Program-made: the position numbers and the translations under genes
The notes under the pieces: model-generated
Told to the model about the DNA's origin: nothing
Databases searched by the model: none
The model's input: the letters and a program-made list of their open reading frames with translations, nothing else
Origin: Roseomonas sp.
Lineage (GTDB): Bacteria; Pseudomonadota; Alphaproteobacteria; Acetobacterales; Acetobacteraceae
Length of the DNA: 64,000 nt
Direction: 5' to 3'
Assembly: GCA_020249925.1 (NCBI GenBank)
Contig: JADCER010000003.1
Location: 310,001 to 374,000 of the forward strand
In this document: positions 1 to 8,555 of the stretch, piece by piece
Layout of the letters: each line of letters begins with the position of its first letter
How positions within the stretch are numbered: position 1 is the first letter of the stretch

Positions 1-713
1 GGCATATGCCGGGCAGCCGATCAGCGCCCGGCGGGCAATTGGTGCAGGCGACTGATCAATGGGTCGCGGTGCGCCATGCGCGCATTGTGCTGGTGGATGA
101 TACGGGCACGCGCGCGCGCATGACCGGCGGGTGGCTCCGCCAATTGGGCGGCTGGGAGGTGATGGTGCTGACCGATGGGCTGGCGGGCGCGCTTGCCTCT
201 GGCCCCTGGCAGCCGGAAAGCCCGGAAGCGGCGGCGGTGAAACTGCCGAGCCTGACGCCGGAAGAACTCGCCGCCGAAAGCGTGAAGGGTGGGGTGCAGG
301 TGATTGACCTCGCGCGGTCAATTGATTTTCGCGATGGGCATATTCCGGGCGCGCATTGGGGCATTCGCACGCGGCTGGAAAAACTGCGCGGCGCTCTGGC
401 TGCTGCGCGGCTGGTGGCGATTGCCGCACCTGATGCAGCTTTGGCGCGATTGGCGGCACCGGAAGCGGCAGCGCTGACGGGCCTGCCGGTTTATGTCCTG
501 GAAGGCGGCACCAAGGCCTGGCGCGCGGCGGGGCTGCCGATGGAAGCGAATCGGCGCAACCCGGCTGATGCCGACTGCGTTGATTTCTATCTGCGCCCCT
601 ATGACCGGAATGATGGGGTGGAAGCGGCGATGCGCGAATACCTGTCTTGGGAGATTGATCTGGTCAATGAAGTGGCGAAGGATGGCGATGCCCCCTTCGG
701 CCATTGGCATTGA
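1..713 (+). CDS. Rhodanese-domain protein, 3' part (5' end outside window)
   Basis: The frame is open to the left edge, so the gene is truncated at its start. The ATG at 6 is probably internal, because the first ~50 residues already look like the end of one rhodanese domain. A second rhodanese-like domain follows (about residues 85-180), with the typical DFRDGHIPGA stretch and the VYVLEGGTKAWRAAGLP end. At the position of the sulfur-carrying cysteine loop the sequence reads AIAAPDAALA, so this last domain has no catalytic Cys and is probably structural or regulatory. Multi-rhodanese proteins with inactive repeats are known. The stop codon is directly followed by the ATG of the ComF-type gene, suggesting co-transcription. 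The overall role (sulfurtransferase) depends on the missing upstream domains. Confidence 0.8.
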   Translation, partial: HMPGSRSAPGGQLVQATDQWVAVRHARIVLVDDTGTRARMTGGWLRQLGGWEVMVLTDGLAGALASGPWQPESPEAAAVKLPSLTPEELAAESVKGGVQVIDLARSIDFRDGHIPGAHWGIRTRLEKLRGALAAARLVAIAAPDAALARLAAPEAAALTGLPVYVLEGGTKAWRAAGLPMEANRRNPADADCVDFYLRPYDRNDGVEAAMREYLSWEIDLVNEVAKDGDAPFGHWH

Positions 714-1505
714 ATGCGCGCCTCTGGCGCCTTGCTTGGACGTTTCAAAGCCACGCTTGGCCGGGCGCCGGAGAGGCTTTTGGATGTTTTGCTCCCCCCG
801 CATTGCCTGACTTGCGATGCGCAGGTGGAGCGCCAAGGCAGTTTTTGTGCCGCCTGTTTCAGCGGCCTGAACCTGATCTCCGCACCGTTTTGCGCGCGCT
901 GCGGCGTGCCCTTCGCGCATGAAGGAGAAGCCGAGCGCAGCATGGATGGCGCGTTGTTATGTGCGCCCTGCCTCAACCGCGCGCCGGGCTTCGCGGTGGC
1001 GCGGGCGGCGTTGCGCTATGACGAAGGCGCCAAGCGCCTGATCCTGCCTTTCAAGCATGCGGATCGGACAGAGATGGCGTTGCCGCTCGCGCGTTTCATG
1101 GCGCGGGCGGGGGCCGAGATGTTGGCCGCGGCGGATGTGTTGGCGCCGGTGCCGGCGCATTGGCGGCGCTTGATCGCGCGGCGCTATGACCAGGCGGCTT
1201 TGCTGGCGCAGCGGCTGGGGCGGCTTTCCGGCCGGCGGGTGGTGCCGGATTTGCTGCGCCGTACGCGCGCGACCCTGCCTTTGGGCGATAAGGGCGCGGC
1301 GGAGCGCGCGGCGCTGGTGGCCGATGCCTTCAGCGTGGCGCGCCCCGCGCGGGTGGCCGGCAAGCGCGTTTTGCTGGTGGATGATGTCATGACCTCCGGC
1401 GCCACGGCGGAAGCCTGCGCGCGGGCCCTGCTGGCAGCAGGGGCCGCGCGGGTTGAGGTGCTGGCCGCCGCAAGGGTGCCGGACCCACGGCTGCGTACGG
1501 CTTGA
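714..1505 (+). CDS. comF: ComF family phosphoribosyltransferase-like protein
   Basis: 263 aa, normal for the family. The N-terminal ~70 residues carry a Cys-rich zinc-ribbon-like region (CLTCD, CAACF, CARCG, CAPCL). The C-terminal half is a type I phosphoribosyltransferase fold with the PRPP-loop signature VLLVDDVMTSGAT near residue 222. ComF proteins are needed for DNA uptake in naturally competent bacteria, but in most proteobacteria the role is unproven (purine salvage or DNA processing has been suggested). The ATG directly abuts the upstream TGA, so translation is probably coupled to the rhodanese gene. The glutaredoxin gene follows after about 30 bases. Confidence 0.93.
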   Translation: MRASGALLGRFKATLGRAPERLLDVLLPPHCLTCDAQVERQGSFCAACFSGLNLISAPFCARCGVPFAHEGEAERSMDGALLCAPCLNRAPGFAVARAALRYDEGAKRLILPFKHADRTEMALPLARFMARAGAEMLAAADVLAPVPAHWRRLIARRYDQAALLAQRLGRLSGRRVVPDLLRRTRATLPLGDKGAAERAALVADAFSVARPARVAGKRVLLVDDVMTSGATAEACARALLAAGAARVEVLAAARVPDPRLRTA

Positions 1506-1536
1506 CCACAAGCACCTAAACGCCAATCTTGCGCGC

Positions 1537-1794
1537 ATGGCCAAGATCGAAATCTATACCACCGATTTCTGCCCCTATTGCTCCCGCGCCAAGGTGCTGC
1601 TGGAAAAGAAGGGCGTCACCTATCAGGAATACGACTCGCCGCACGGGTCTGATGCCCGGCGCCGCGCGATTGAGAATTCCGGCGGGCGCACCACCGTGCC
1701 GCAGATTTTCATAAACGGAAAACCCATCGGCGGTTCGGATGATCTTGTGGCTTTGGACCGCGCCGGCAAGCTGGATGCGCTGCTCGCGGGCTGA
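1537..1794 (+). CDS. grxC: Glutaredoxin 3 (GrxC)
   Basis: 85 aa, the usual length of bacterial glutaredoxin 3. The dithiol active site CPYC is at residues 11-14 after the first beta strand. The cis-proline region TVPQIFINGKPIGGSDDL, which holds the glutathione-binding residues, is intact. It reduces disulfides and glutathionylated proteins in the cytoplasm at the expense of glutathione. I chose the ATG at 1537 because upstream in-frame sequence overlaps the comF-like end and is not glutaredoxin-like. A ComF-GrxC pair is common in alphaproteobacterial chromosomes. It converges on the next gene with only 9 bases between stop codons. Confidence 0.97.
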   Translation: MAKIEIYTTDFCPYCSRAKVLLEKKGVTYQEYDSPHGSDARRRAIENSGGRTTVPQIFINGKPIGGSDDLVALDRAGKLDALLAG

Positions 1795-1803
1795 GACTTC
1801 GGG

Positions 1804-2964
1804 TCAGCCCTTCACCAGCCTGTCATAGACTTCCGGATCGGTCGCACCTTCCGTGCCAAACAGCAGCACGCGGCTATCCGCGCCAAGGCCAAGCGCGCCC
1901 CGCGCATAGGGTTCCTGCATCGCCAGCAGCAGCGCCGCCAAGCCGGCCACCGCGCTTTCACCCGCGACAATTGGCGGCGTCTGGTGTGCCAGCAACCTCA
2001 TGCATTCCACCGCGCTTTCATCCGAAACCGACATGAAGGCAAAGGCGCCGCGTTCCAATTCCTGCCAAGCCAGCAGGGAAGGCTCGCCACAGGCAAGCCC
2101 GGCCATCAGGGTATCGAGATCACCCGGCACGGTGACGGGCTCGCCAGCCTCCGCACTCGCCAGCAGGCAATCGGCCTTGTCGGGTTCGGCGACAATCAGC
2201 TTCACGCCCGCGCCAAACCGCGCACGCATTTGCACCGAAACCGCCGCCGCAACACCGCCCACGCCACCCTGGATGAAGACATGCGTGGGCGCTTCGCTGA
2301 TCTGATCCGCGGCTTCATCCGCCATCAGCCGATAGCCCTGCATCACATCGCGCGGTACTTCCGTATAGCCGGGATAGGAAGTGTCGGACACAACGAACCA
2401 GCCATTTGCCTCCGCCTGCTTCTGCGCCTCGCGCACCGCGTCATCATAATTGCCCGGCACCACGCGAATCGCGGCGCCATATTTGGCGATGGCATCGCGC
2501 CGGCCTTGGCTGACCGTCTCATGCACGAAAATCACGCAAGCGGCGCCAAAACGCTGCGCGCCCCAGGCGACCGAGCGGCCATGATTGCCATCGGTAGCGC
2601 AACAGACCGTGATCTTGCCCGTGGTTTCCTTGTAGCGGCCTTCGATCAGATCCGTGCTGGTCGCCTCCCGCGCCACATCGCGCTTCGCGAGTTCCGCTTG
2701 CAGCACGCGCATCACCGCATAAGCGCCGCCCAGCGCCTTGAAGGAAGCCAGGCCAAAGCGCGCGGCTTCATCCTTGTAATGCAGCCGCGCAACGCCCGCG
2801 GCCTTGGCGATGGAGTCCAGTGCCACCAGCGGGGTTGGCGCATAGCCAGGCCAGGTCATGATTTCCGCCTTGGCGCGGGCATAGCCGCCTTCGGGCAGCA
2901 CGGCGATCCCCGGCACGCCATGGTTGCGGTTCAGGAAATAACGGAAAGGGCGCTTTTCGATCAT
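1804..2964 (-). CDS. Diaminopropionate ammonia-lyase-like PLP enzyme
   Basis: 386 aa fold-type II PLP enzyme. The Schiff-base lysine lies in FGLASFKALGG (about residue 68). CCATDGNHGRSVAW is the substrate/phosphate loop typical of diaminopropionate ammonia-lyases. A glycine-rich PLP-phosphate loop (IQGGVGGVAAA) and the C-terminal FGTEGATD follow. DpaL enzymes convert 2,3-diaminopropionate to pyruvate and two ammonia and also deaminate serine or threonine. The start at 2964 (MIEKRPFRYF) fits family N-termini; more upstream starts would add a non-conserved basic leader. It is transcribed divergently from the DenD-like gene, about 65 bases between starts. Threonine dehydratase is the main alternative, but the DGNHGRSVAW pattern favours DpaL. 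Confidence 0.87.
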   Translation of the reverse strand: MIEKRPFRYFLNRNHGVPGIAVLPEGGYARAKAEIMTWPGYAPTPLVALDSIAKAAGVARLHYKDEAARFGLASFKALGGAYAVMRVLQAELAKRDVAREATSTDLIEGRYKETTGKITVCCATDGNHGRSVAWGAQRFGAACVIFVHETVSQGRRDAIAKYGAAIRVVPGNYDDAVREAQKQAEANGWFVVSDTSYPGYTEVPRDVMQGYRLMADEAADQISEAPTHVFIQGGVGGVAAAVSVQMRARFGAGVKLIVAEPDKADCLLASAEAGEPVTVPGDLDTLMAGLACGEPSLLAWQELERGAFAFMSVSDESAVECMRLLAHQTPPIVAGESAVAGLAALLLAMQEPYARGALGLGADSRVLLFGTEGATDPEVYDRLVKG

Positions 2965-3029
2965 GCCCCCATATTGCGCCCTTCCGCGCCGCGCGCCAAA
3001 CCTTGCACTGCAACGGGGAGGATAGGGCA

Positions 3030-4013
3030 ATGCGCATCACCATTCTGGGCGGGGCGGGCTTTTTGGGGCGGAAATTGGCGGCGCGGCTTGCCAAGGATGG
3101 CGCCCTCGGCGGGCGGGCCATTACGGGCCTGACGCTATTCGACCTTGCCGCCCCGGCCACGCTGCCGGCACCCTTCCCGGTGACCTGCCTCGGCGGCGAT
3201 GTGGCGGACCCGGCTGCGGTTGCCGCCGCCATCCCGGCGGGGACGGAAGTCGTGTTCCATCTGGCCGCGGTAGTCAGCGCGGCAGCGGAAGCCGATTTCG
3301 ATCTCGGTATGAAGGTCAATCTGCATGGCACGCTCGCGGTGCTTGCCGCCTGCCGAGCGCTCGGCACCAGGCCGCGTGTGATTTTCACCTCTTCCGTCGC
3401 GTCCTTTGGTGGCGGTCAGGATGCGGTGGTGCCGGATGATGGCCGGCAAATCCCGACCAATTCCTATGGCGCGCAAAAGGCGATTGGCGAATTGCTGCTG
3501 CATGATGCATCGCGTCGCGGTTTTATGGATGCGGTGAACCTGCGCCTACCGACCGTGATGGTGCGCCCCGGCCGGCCCAATAAGGCGGCATCATCCTTCG
3601 TTTCTGCCATTGTGCGCGAACCCCTTCTAGGACTTGAGACGAATTGTCCGGTGCCGGATGATTTCGCAGTCTGGATTTGTTCCCCTCGCGCCACGATTGA
3701 ATGGTTTTTGCATGCGGCCGTGATGGATACCGCACCGCTTGGGCTCGACCGCGGCATCAACCCGCCAGGCCGCAGCCTGACGGTCGCGAAAATTCTGAGC
3801 GCCCTGGAACAGGTTTCCGGCAAAGCCGCGCGGGAGAAGGTGGGCTTCGTCTTCGACAAGGAAGTGTTTGACATTGTGAAGGGCTGGCCCGGCGCCTTTG
3901 CGGCTACCCGTGCGCGCCGCCTTGGCTTCAAGGAACAGGAACCGATGGAGGAGATCATCCAAGGTTTTATCGAGGATGATCTGGCCGCAACGAAAGCGGA
4001 GCGCGGAATTTAG
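3030..4013 (+). CDS. NAD-dependent epimerase/dehydrogenase, D-erythronate dehydrogenase (DenD)-like
   Basis: 327 aa extended SDR. The NAD-binding motif GGAGFLG lies at residues 7-13 and the catalytic pair at NSYGAQK (YxxxK, about residue 148), with a Ser in FTSSVASFGG. The middle and C-terminal segments (VNLRLPTVMVRPGRPNKAASSF, WICSPRATIEWFLHA) are characteristic of the DenD family. DenD oxidises C4 sugar acids such as D-erythronate at C2. The ATG at 3030 follows a clear Shine-Dalgarno GGGGAGGA at 3015-3022. No partner genes of the erythronate pathway (kinase, decarboxylase) are next to it, so the substrate remains open. It converges on a crotonase with 4 bases between genes. Confidence 0.87.
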   Translation: MRITILGGAGFLGRKLAARLAKDGALGGRAITGLTLFDLAAPATLPAPFPVTCLGGDVADPAAVAAAIPAGTEVVFHLAAVVSAAAEADFDLGMKVNLHGTLAVLAACRALGTRPRVIFTSSVASFGGGQDAVVPDDGRQIPTNSYGAQKAIGELLLHDASRRGFMDAVNLRLPTVMVRPGRPNKAASSFVSAIVREPLLGLETNCPVPDDFAVWICSPRATIEWFLHAAVMDTAPLGLDRGINPPGRSLTVAKILSALEQVSGKAAREKVGFVFDKEVFDIVKGWPGAFAATRARRLGFKEQEPMEEIIQGFIEDDLAATKAERGI

Positions 4014-4017
4014 CGCG

Positions 4018-4797
4018 CTACATATTCCGCCAATTGGGCTTGCGCTTTTCGGCGAAGGCCTTCGGGCCTTCGATGTAATCCTGGCTGTCGCGATTGCGCG
4101 CTTGCGCCGGATACATGGTGCCGATCGCGCGCGCGAGGCTTTCCTCATCCAGCCCCGCATAAACCGCCTGTTTTGAAGCCCGGATCGCAAGCGGCGAGCA
4201 TTCCAGGATCAGCGCCGCCCAACGCTTCGCCGCCTCCAGGGCTTGGCCTTGCGGCACAACCTCATTCACGAAACCAAGTTTCAACCCTTCGGCGGCCGGC
4301 ACGCGCCGCCCGGTCAGGATCATGCCAAGCGCCTGTTTCTGGCCGATCATGCGCGGCAGGCGATGCAACCCGCCTGCGCCCGCCACGAGCCCAACACGTG
4401 GTTCGGGCAGGGCGAATAACGCGTTTTCGGATGCGATGATGAGATCGCACGCGAGCGCGATTTCAAAGCCACCGCCCATGGCAATGCCATTGACGGCGGC
4501 GATCACCGGCTTTTCGAGGTCAAAGCGATTCGTAAGGCCAGCAAAGCCGCTGCGTGGCATGGGGCGGCGCTTGCCGGCGGCCTGAATCTTCAAATCATTG
4601 CCGGCGGAAAAGGCGCGGTCTCCGGCGCCGGTAACGATACCAACCCAAAGGTCGGGACTGGCGGCGAATTCATCCCAAATCGCCTCCAACTCCTCATGCG
4701 CATCGGCATGCAGCGCGTTCATCACTTCGGGCCGGTTCAGCGTGACGATCCGCAAGCGGCCTTCATCATGGACCTTGCAGAATTGATATTTGGTCAT
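4018..4797 (-). CDS. Enoyl-CoA hydratase/isomerase family (crotonase; CaiD-like)
   Basis: 259 aa crotonase. The oxyanion-hole segments are present: FSAGNDLK and NGIAMGGGFEIALACD. The first catalytic Glu lies in ALPEPRVGL; the second position (EMVLTG in classical hydratases) reads LGMILTG, so Gly replaces the Glu. That pattern, plus FALPE, is closer to carnitinyl-CoA dehydratase-type members than to the canonical hydratase. The start overlaps the stop of the upstream acyl-CoA synthetase gene by ATGA (4794-4797), so the two are one operon: CoA activation followed by hydration or isomerisation of the acyl-CoA. Substrate unknown. Confidence 0.92.
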   Translation of the reverse strand: MTKYQFCKVHDEGRLRIVTLNRPEVMNALHADAHEELEAIWDEFAASPDLWVGIVTGAGDRAFSAGNDLKIQAAGKRRPMPRSGFAGLTNRFDLEKPVIAAVNGIAMGGGFEIALACDLIIASENALFALPEPRVGLVAGAGGLHRLPRMIGQKQALGMILTGRRVPAAEGLKLGFVNEVVPQGQALEAAKRWAALILECSPLAIRASKQAVYAGLDEESLARAIGTMYPAQARNRDSQDYIEGPKAFAEKRKPNWRNM

Positions 4798-6947
4798 GCG
4801 GTTTCCTCCGTTTCGGATGACAAGATCATCAAGGCATCAAGCACGCTGCATCCTTGCCCGGCGGGGTGCACCCGGACGGGATTGAGATCAATCTCCTGCA
4901 AGCGATCGCCCAGGGAGGCGCCAAATGCAGAAATGTGGCTGATCAGCCGAGCCAATGCGGGAATATCTGCGGCCGCACTGCCGCGCACCCCTTCAAGCAA
5001 GGCAAAAGCGCGCAAACGCCGCAGCATCGCAAGGGCCTCATCGGGCGACACTGGTGCCGGGGCAAAGGTGACATCGCGCAGCACTTCAACATGAATACCG
5101 CCAAAACCGACCATGATCATATGGCCGAAATCCCGATCCCGCTTCACGCCCAGAATCATTTCAATGCCAGGCTTGGCCATGGGTTCAACCAGCACGCCGC
5201 TGAGCGTCGCATCCGGTGCAAAGCCACGCGCGGCCGCCAAGATGCGATGAAACGCGCCATGGGCTGCCGCACCATCCGCGATATCAAGCGCAATTCCGGA
5301 CGCTTCGGTCTTGTGAGGAATCTCGCGTGATTGAATCTTGAGAGCGACCGGTGCCCCGAAACTGGCCTGGGCAGCGGCCGCTTCTGCCGCGCTGCGCGCC
5401 AAAACATGTGGCGGCATGGAAAGCCCGGCGGTGCGCAGAATGTTCTTGGCTTCATATTCCGCAAGCATCCCATGCTGGCCTTCCAGCAGCGCCGCGACTT
5501 CGGGCGCAAGGGCCAATGCCTGTGGCGGTGCAAGCAGGGCAGGGCGCGTGGTTGCCAGAAAATCCTGGTACTGCGCCATGGCCGCCAGCGCGCGCACCGT
5601 ACCCGTAGCGGTGGCAAAACAATGCAGCCCAAGCCCTTCCAGAATGGCGCGGGAAGCATCCGATACCAGCGTATAGCTGTGCAGCAGCACGGGCTTTGGT
5701 CCGCGCGCGAAATCGCGAATGGCCTCCCCCTCGCGCTTCAAACGAGCCTCATGCGCGAAGGAACCGGCCAGGATGAAGGCATCAAGATAGGGCGCGTCAT
5801 AAAGAATGCTGAGCGCATCAGCGAAACTTGCAGCACCTTGGCCTCCACCGGCGCCTTGACCTGTCAGGTCAACAGGATTCACCGGCGACCCATAGGCGGG
5901 CATGATGGCGCGGAGCCGCGCTTGCCGTTCTGCGTCAATTTCCGGCACTTCCAGGCCAAAGCGCGCAGCGGCATCCGCCAACCAGACACCGGTGCCACCC
6001 GAAGGCGAAATCACCGCCACGCGCCGACCAGCGGGCAGGCTGTGTTTCACCAGGCCTGCGGCGATATCAAGCAATTCATCCTGATCATCCCCGCGCAGCA
6101 CACCATGGCGCGCCAGGATCGCATCACAAGCGGCATCTTCGCCGCCCAGCGCACCTGTATGGGAAGCCGCTGCCCGGCGCCCCGCATCGGAACGCCCGGC
6201 CTTGCCCAGGATCACCGGCTTGCCGCGCCGCGCTGCTTCCTTTGCCATGGCCAGGAAGGCATCGGGTCGCGTAAAGCTTTCCAGATAGAGCAGCAGCGCC
6301 GCCGTGCCTTCATCCTCGATCAAATGATGCGCGAAAGCGGCGAGATCGAGGTCAACCTGATTGCCGACACTGACAATAGTGCCAAAGGAAAGCCCCTGCG
6401 CGGCACCACGATTGAAAAGCGCAAAGCCAAGCCCGCCGCTTTGTGCGACAACACTGATATCGCGCCCAATAGGGCCTGCAATGCTTTTGACATGAACCGC
6501 CGGGCTGAAGGTGGGCGCGATTTTGGCGCGGATATTGAAAAAACCCTCCGCATTGGGTCCCGCCACGCGAATGCCTGTCCGTTCGATCACCGCGCGTAAA
6601 TCGCGCTGCAAGGCCGCACCTTCGGCGCCCGCTTCGCCAAAGCCTGAGCTGAAGACAATGGCGCCGGGAATACCCGCGGCAGCGCATTCCGCGACAGCTT
6701 GGGCAACAATCGGCGCGGGCACGGCAATCAGGGCAAGGTCAATGGGGCCTGGAGCCTCGGCGATGGATTTGAAGGCGGGCAGCCCGTGCAGAACACCACC
6801 GCGCGGATTGATGGGCAAAAGCCGCCCCGCATAGCCGCAGGAAATCAGCGTTGCCATGATCTTGCCGCCGATCTTGCCACTACCCTCAGAAGCACCAATC
6901 ACGGCTATATGCCGCGGTGTCAGAAAATCTTTCGGCAGCAATGTCAT
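4794..6947 (-). CDS. Acyl-CoA synthetase, ADP-forming (acetate-CoA ligase family, fused alpha-beta)
   Basis: 717 aa. The N-terminal CoA-binding Rossmann domain (IAVIGASEGSGKIGG) is followed by succinyl-CoA-ligase-like domains with the phospho-histidine loop ASHTGALGGEDAA. The C-terminal ATP-grasp domain starts near LAEYEAKNILRTAGL and contains APVALKIQSREIPHKTEASG. The family makes acyl-CoA from a carboxylic acid, ATP and CoA, releasing ADP and Pi. I chose the ATG at 6947 because GGGGGGA lies just upstream and the predicted longer N-terminus is not conserved-looking. It forms an operon with the downstream crotonase (4-base overlap) and is divergent from a Bug receptor at 7128, which suggests uptake, activation and beta-oxidation-like processing of one organic acid. 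Confidence 0.92.
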   Translation of the reverse strand: MTLLPKDFLTPRHIAVIGASEGSGKIGGKIMATLISCGYAGRLLPINPRGGVLHGLPAFKSIAEAPGPIDLALIAVPAPIVAQAVAECAAAGIPGAIVFSSGFGEAGAEGAALQRDLRAVIERTGIRVAGPNAEGFFNIRAKIAPTFSPAVHVKSIAGPIGRDISVVAQSGGLGFALFNRGAAQGLSFGTIVSVGNQVDLDLAAFAHHLIEDEGTAALLLYLESFTRPDAFLAMAKEAARRGKPVILGKAGRSDAGRRAAASHTGALGGEDAACDAILARHGVLRGDDQDELLDIAAGLVKHSLPAGRRVAVISPSGGTGVWLADAAARFGLEVPEIDAERQARLRAIMPAYGSPVNPVDLTGQGAGGGQGAASFADALSILYDAPYLDAFILAGSFAHEARLKREGEAIRDFARGPKPVLLHSYTLVSDASRAILEGLGLHCFATATGTVRALAAMAQYQDFLATTRPALLAPPQALALAPEVAALLEGQHGMLAEYEAKNILRTAGLSMPPHVLARSAAEAAAAQASFGAPVALKIQSREIPHKTEASGIALDIADGAAAHGAFHRILAAARGFAPDATLSGVLVEPMAKPGIEMILGVKRDRDFGHMIMVGFGGIHVEVLRDVTFAPAPVSPDEALAMLRRLRAFALLEGVRGSAAADIPALARLISHISAFGASLGDRLQEIDLNPVRVHPAGQGCSVLDALMILSSETEETA

Positions 6948-7094
6948 TCCCCCCGGTCTCTCCTGTAACGGCCTTGCCTTTGCACTGCGACATGGAAGCA
7001 TAGGCACTGCCAGAAGGCTTGCGCCATAGGGGTGTGTTGACGCGCTGCCCAAGAGCTTTCAGGCTATCGGGAAAAGAGGCGCCGCTACGCCATG

Positions 7095-7111
7095 GGCTTG
7101 GCGCCCAAGCC
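7095..7111. promoter_or_regulatory. Inverted repeat abutting the ribosome binding site of the Bug gene at 7128
   Basis: GGCTTGG-CGC-CCAAGCC is a perfect 7-bp inverted repeat with a 3-base centre. It ends one base before the Shine-Dalgarno GGAGGG (7112-7117) of the receptor gene. It could be a protein operator or an mRNA hairpin that affects ribosome access. Function is inferred from position only. Confidence 0.3.
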
Positions 7112-7127
7112 GGAGGGATGCTCATTC

Positions 7128-8111
7128 ATGCCAATAAATCGTCGTGCAGCCATGATGGGCTTAGGTGTCATTGCAACGGCGCCATCTGCCTTGGCCCAGC
7201 CAAGTATCGTCCCGGCCTGGCCAGCGCGGCCGCTTCGCCTGGTGGTGACCTTTGCCCCGGGTGGTTCAACAGACATCATCGCGCGCTTGGTCGCGACAGG
7301 TTTGCAAGAACGCCTGGGTCAGCCGGTGATTGTGGAAAATCGTGCAGGGGCCGGTGGCACCATCGCCACCACCCATGTCGCGCGGTCCGAACCCGATGGC
7401 TATACCATGGTGTTGGCTTCCAGCACCGTTATGGCGATCGGCCCTGCGCTTTATCGGAGCATCCAATATGATCCCATACGGGACTTTAGCCATGTTGTGC
7501 TGCTTTCGACCAATCATCTTGTGTTCGTCACAAATAATCGTGTGCCAGCGCAAAACCTGGATGATCTGGTACGGCTTGCCCGAACAACAAATGGTGGGCT
7601 GAACATGGCGTCATCCGGTTCCGGTTCGCTCAATCACATGCTTATTGTTCTGTTTGGCAATGTCAGCGGCGTGACCTTGAATCACATAGCCTATCGTGGC
7701 GCAGGCCCGGCCATGGCGGCGGTTCAAGGTGGCGAGGTCCACGGCATGTCCGATAGCTTGCCATCCGCCGCCGCCCATATTCGGCAAGGCTCCGTGCGCC
7801 CGATTGCCATTGCCGGAGAGACCCGCAGCCGCAGCTTTCCCGATATCCCGACTTTCCGCGAACAGGGTTTCGATCTGGTAAGCTATGGTTGGTTCGGCCT
7901 TTCCATGCCAAGTGCCACCCCAACGCCCATTCTTGATCGGCTGCATCGTGAAGTAAGCGAGGTGCTGAAAACCCCCCATGTGGTTGAACGCATGGCGGAG
8001 TTTGATGCCATCCCGGGCAATATCTCGCGTGAGGCGTTTTCGGCGATGGTCAGGGCCGATTTCGAAAGATGGGGGCCATTGGTCCGCGCTTCTGGTGCTG
8101 TTGCGGAATGA
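7128..8111 (+). CDS. Tripartite tricarboxylate transporter receptor (TctC/Bug family)
   Basis: 327 aa periplasmic solute-binding protein. The N-terminus MPINRRAAMMGL... ending SALAQ is a signal peptide with a twin-arginine-like pair. Family hallmarks in order: VTFAPGGSTDIIAR, VENRAGAGGT, PDGYTM, IAYRGAGPAM and the late TFREQGFD. Bug receptors bind small carboxylates or amides through two loops and hand them to TctA/TctB permeases. The ATG at 7128 is preceded by GGAGGG with 10-base spacing; the upstream ATG at 7092 lies in the hairpin. It is divergent from the acyl-CoA synthetase operon, whose substrate it may import. Confidence 0.95.
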   Translation: MPINRRAAMMGLGVIATAPSALAQPSIVPAWPARPLRLVVTFAPGGSTDIIARLVATGLQERLGQPVIVENRAGAGGTIATTHVARSEPDGYTMVLASSTVMAIGPALYRSIQYDPIRDFSHVVLLSTNHLVFVTNNRVPAQNLDDLVRLARTTNGGLNMASSGSGSLNHMLIVLFGNVSGVTLNHIAYRGAGPAMAAVQGGEVHGMSDSLPSAAAHIRQGSVRPIAIAGETRSRSFPDIPTFREQGFDLVSYGWFGLSMPSATPTPILDRLHREVSEVLKTPHVVERMAEFDAIPGNISREAFSAMVRADFERWGPLVRASGAVAE

Positions 8112-8122
8112 GCGGATCTGGT

Positions 8123-8150
8123 GCGCAGCGCGCGCAATGGCCCGCTGCGC
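8123..8150. terminator. Hairpin between convergent genes
   Basis: GCGCAGCG (8123-8130) pairs perfectly with CGCTGCGC (8143-8150) around a 12-base loop, between the stop of the Bug gene (8111) and the stop of the thioesterase gene (8157). No U-tract follows on either strand, so intrinsic termination is only possible, not clear. Confidence 0.3.
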
Positions 8151-8156
8151 CTGCTC

Positions 8157-8555
8157 TCAACCCTCGGCCATCGCCTGATCACGCGTCAGCATCAAGTGCC
8201 GGAGCGCATCCGAAATCGGCGCCTTGGCGCCAGTGGCGTTATTCACAATCACGCAAACCGCGCGCCCGGAACATAGCAGCCCATCGCGCCACAACCCATA
8301 TTCATGGATGAAGGAGCTGCGCCGAAAACTCACTGCGCGGACGGTCAGCAGTACATCCTCATTGAAATGCCCGGGGCGGAGGTATTTCGCTTCGATCGAA
8401 GCCACGACCGGTCCTTCCGCATCCGGCCCAAAGCGCCCGCCAGAAGCCAGCCACCAATCAATCCGCATATCCTCAAACATCGTGAAATAGGCAGCGTGAT
8501 TGATATGGGCGTAGATGTCGCATTGGATCCAACGAATGCGATGCCGCCGCGCCAT
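8157..8555 (-). CDS. Acyl-CoA thioesterase, 4HBT hotdog family
   Basis: 132 aa from the ATG at 8555. The hotdog-fold signature RIRWIQCDIYAHINHAAYFTMFEDMRIDWW matches the 4-hydroxybenzoyl-CoA/YbgC thioesterase family; D in the QCDIYAHIN stretch is the catalytic aspartate. Such enzymes release CoA from small acyl- or aroyl-CoAs. GGAAGG lies 9 bases upstream of this ATG. The open frame continues to a TTG at 8633, and a GTG there would add ~17 residues, so the start is not certain. It lies beside the acyl-CoA synthetase/crotonase module and two Bug genes, but on its own transcript. Confidence 0.85.
   Translation of the reverse strand: MARRHRIRWIQCDIYAHINHAAYFTMFEDMRIDWWLASGGRFGPDAEGPVVASIEAKYLRPGHFNEDVLLTVRAVSFRRSSFIHEYGLWRDGLLCSGRAVCVIVNNATGAKAPISDALRHLMLTRDQAMAEG

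Noticed and set aside
1984-3132. 382-codon open frame antisense to the PLP ammonia-lyase
   Set aside because: Shadow frame; it also overlaps the DenD-like start.
5331-6599. 422-codon open frame antisense to the acyl-CoA synthetase
   Set aside because: Composition (Arg, Gly, His, Gln rich) is that of a mirrored GC-rich gene and no motif is visible.
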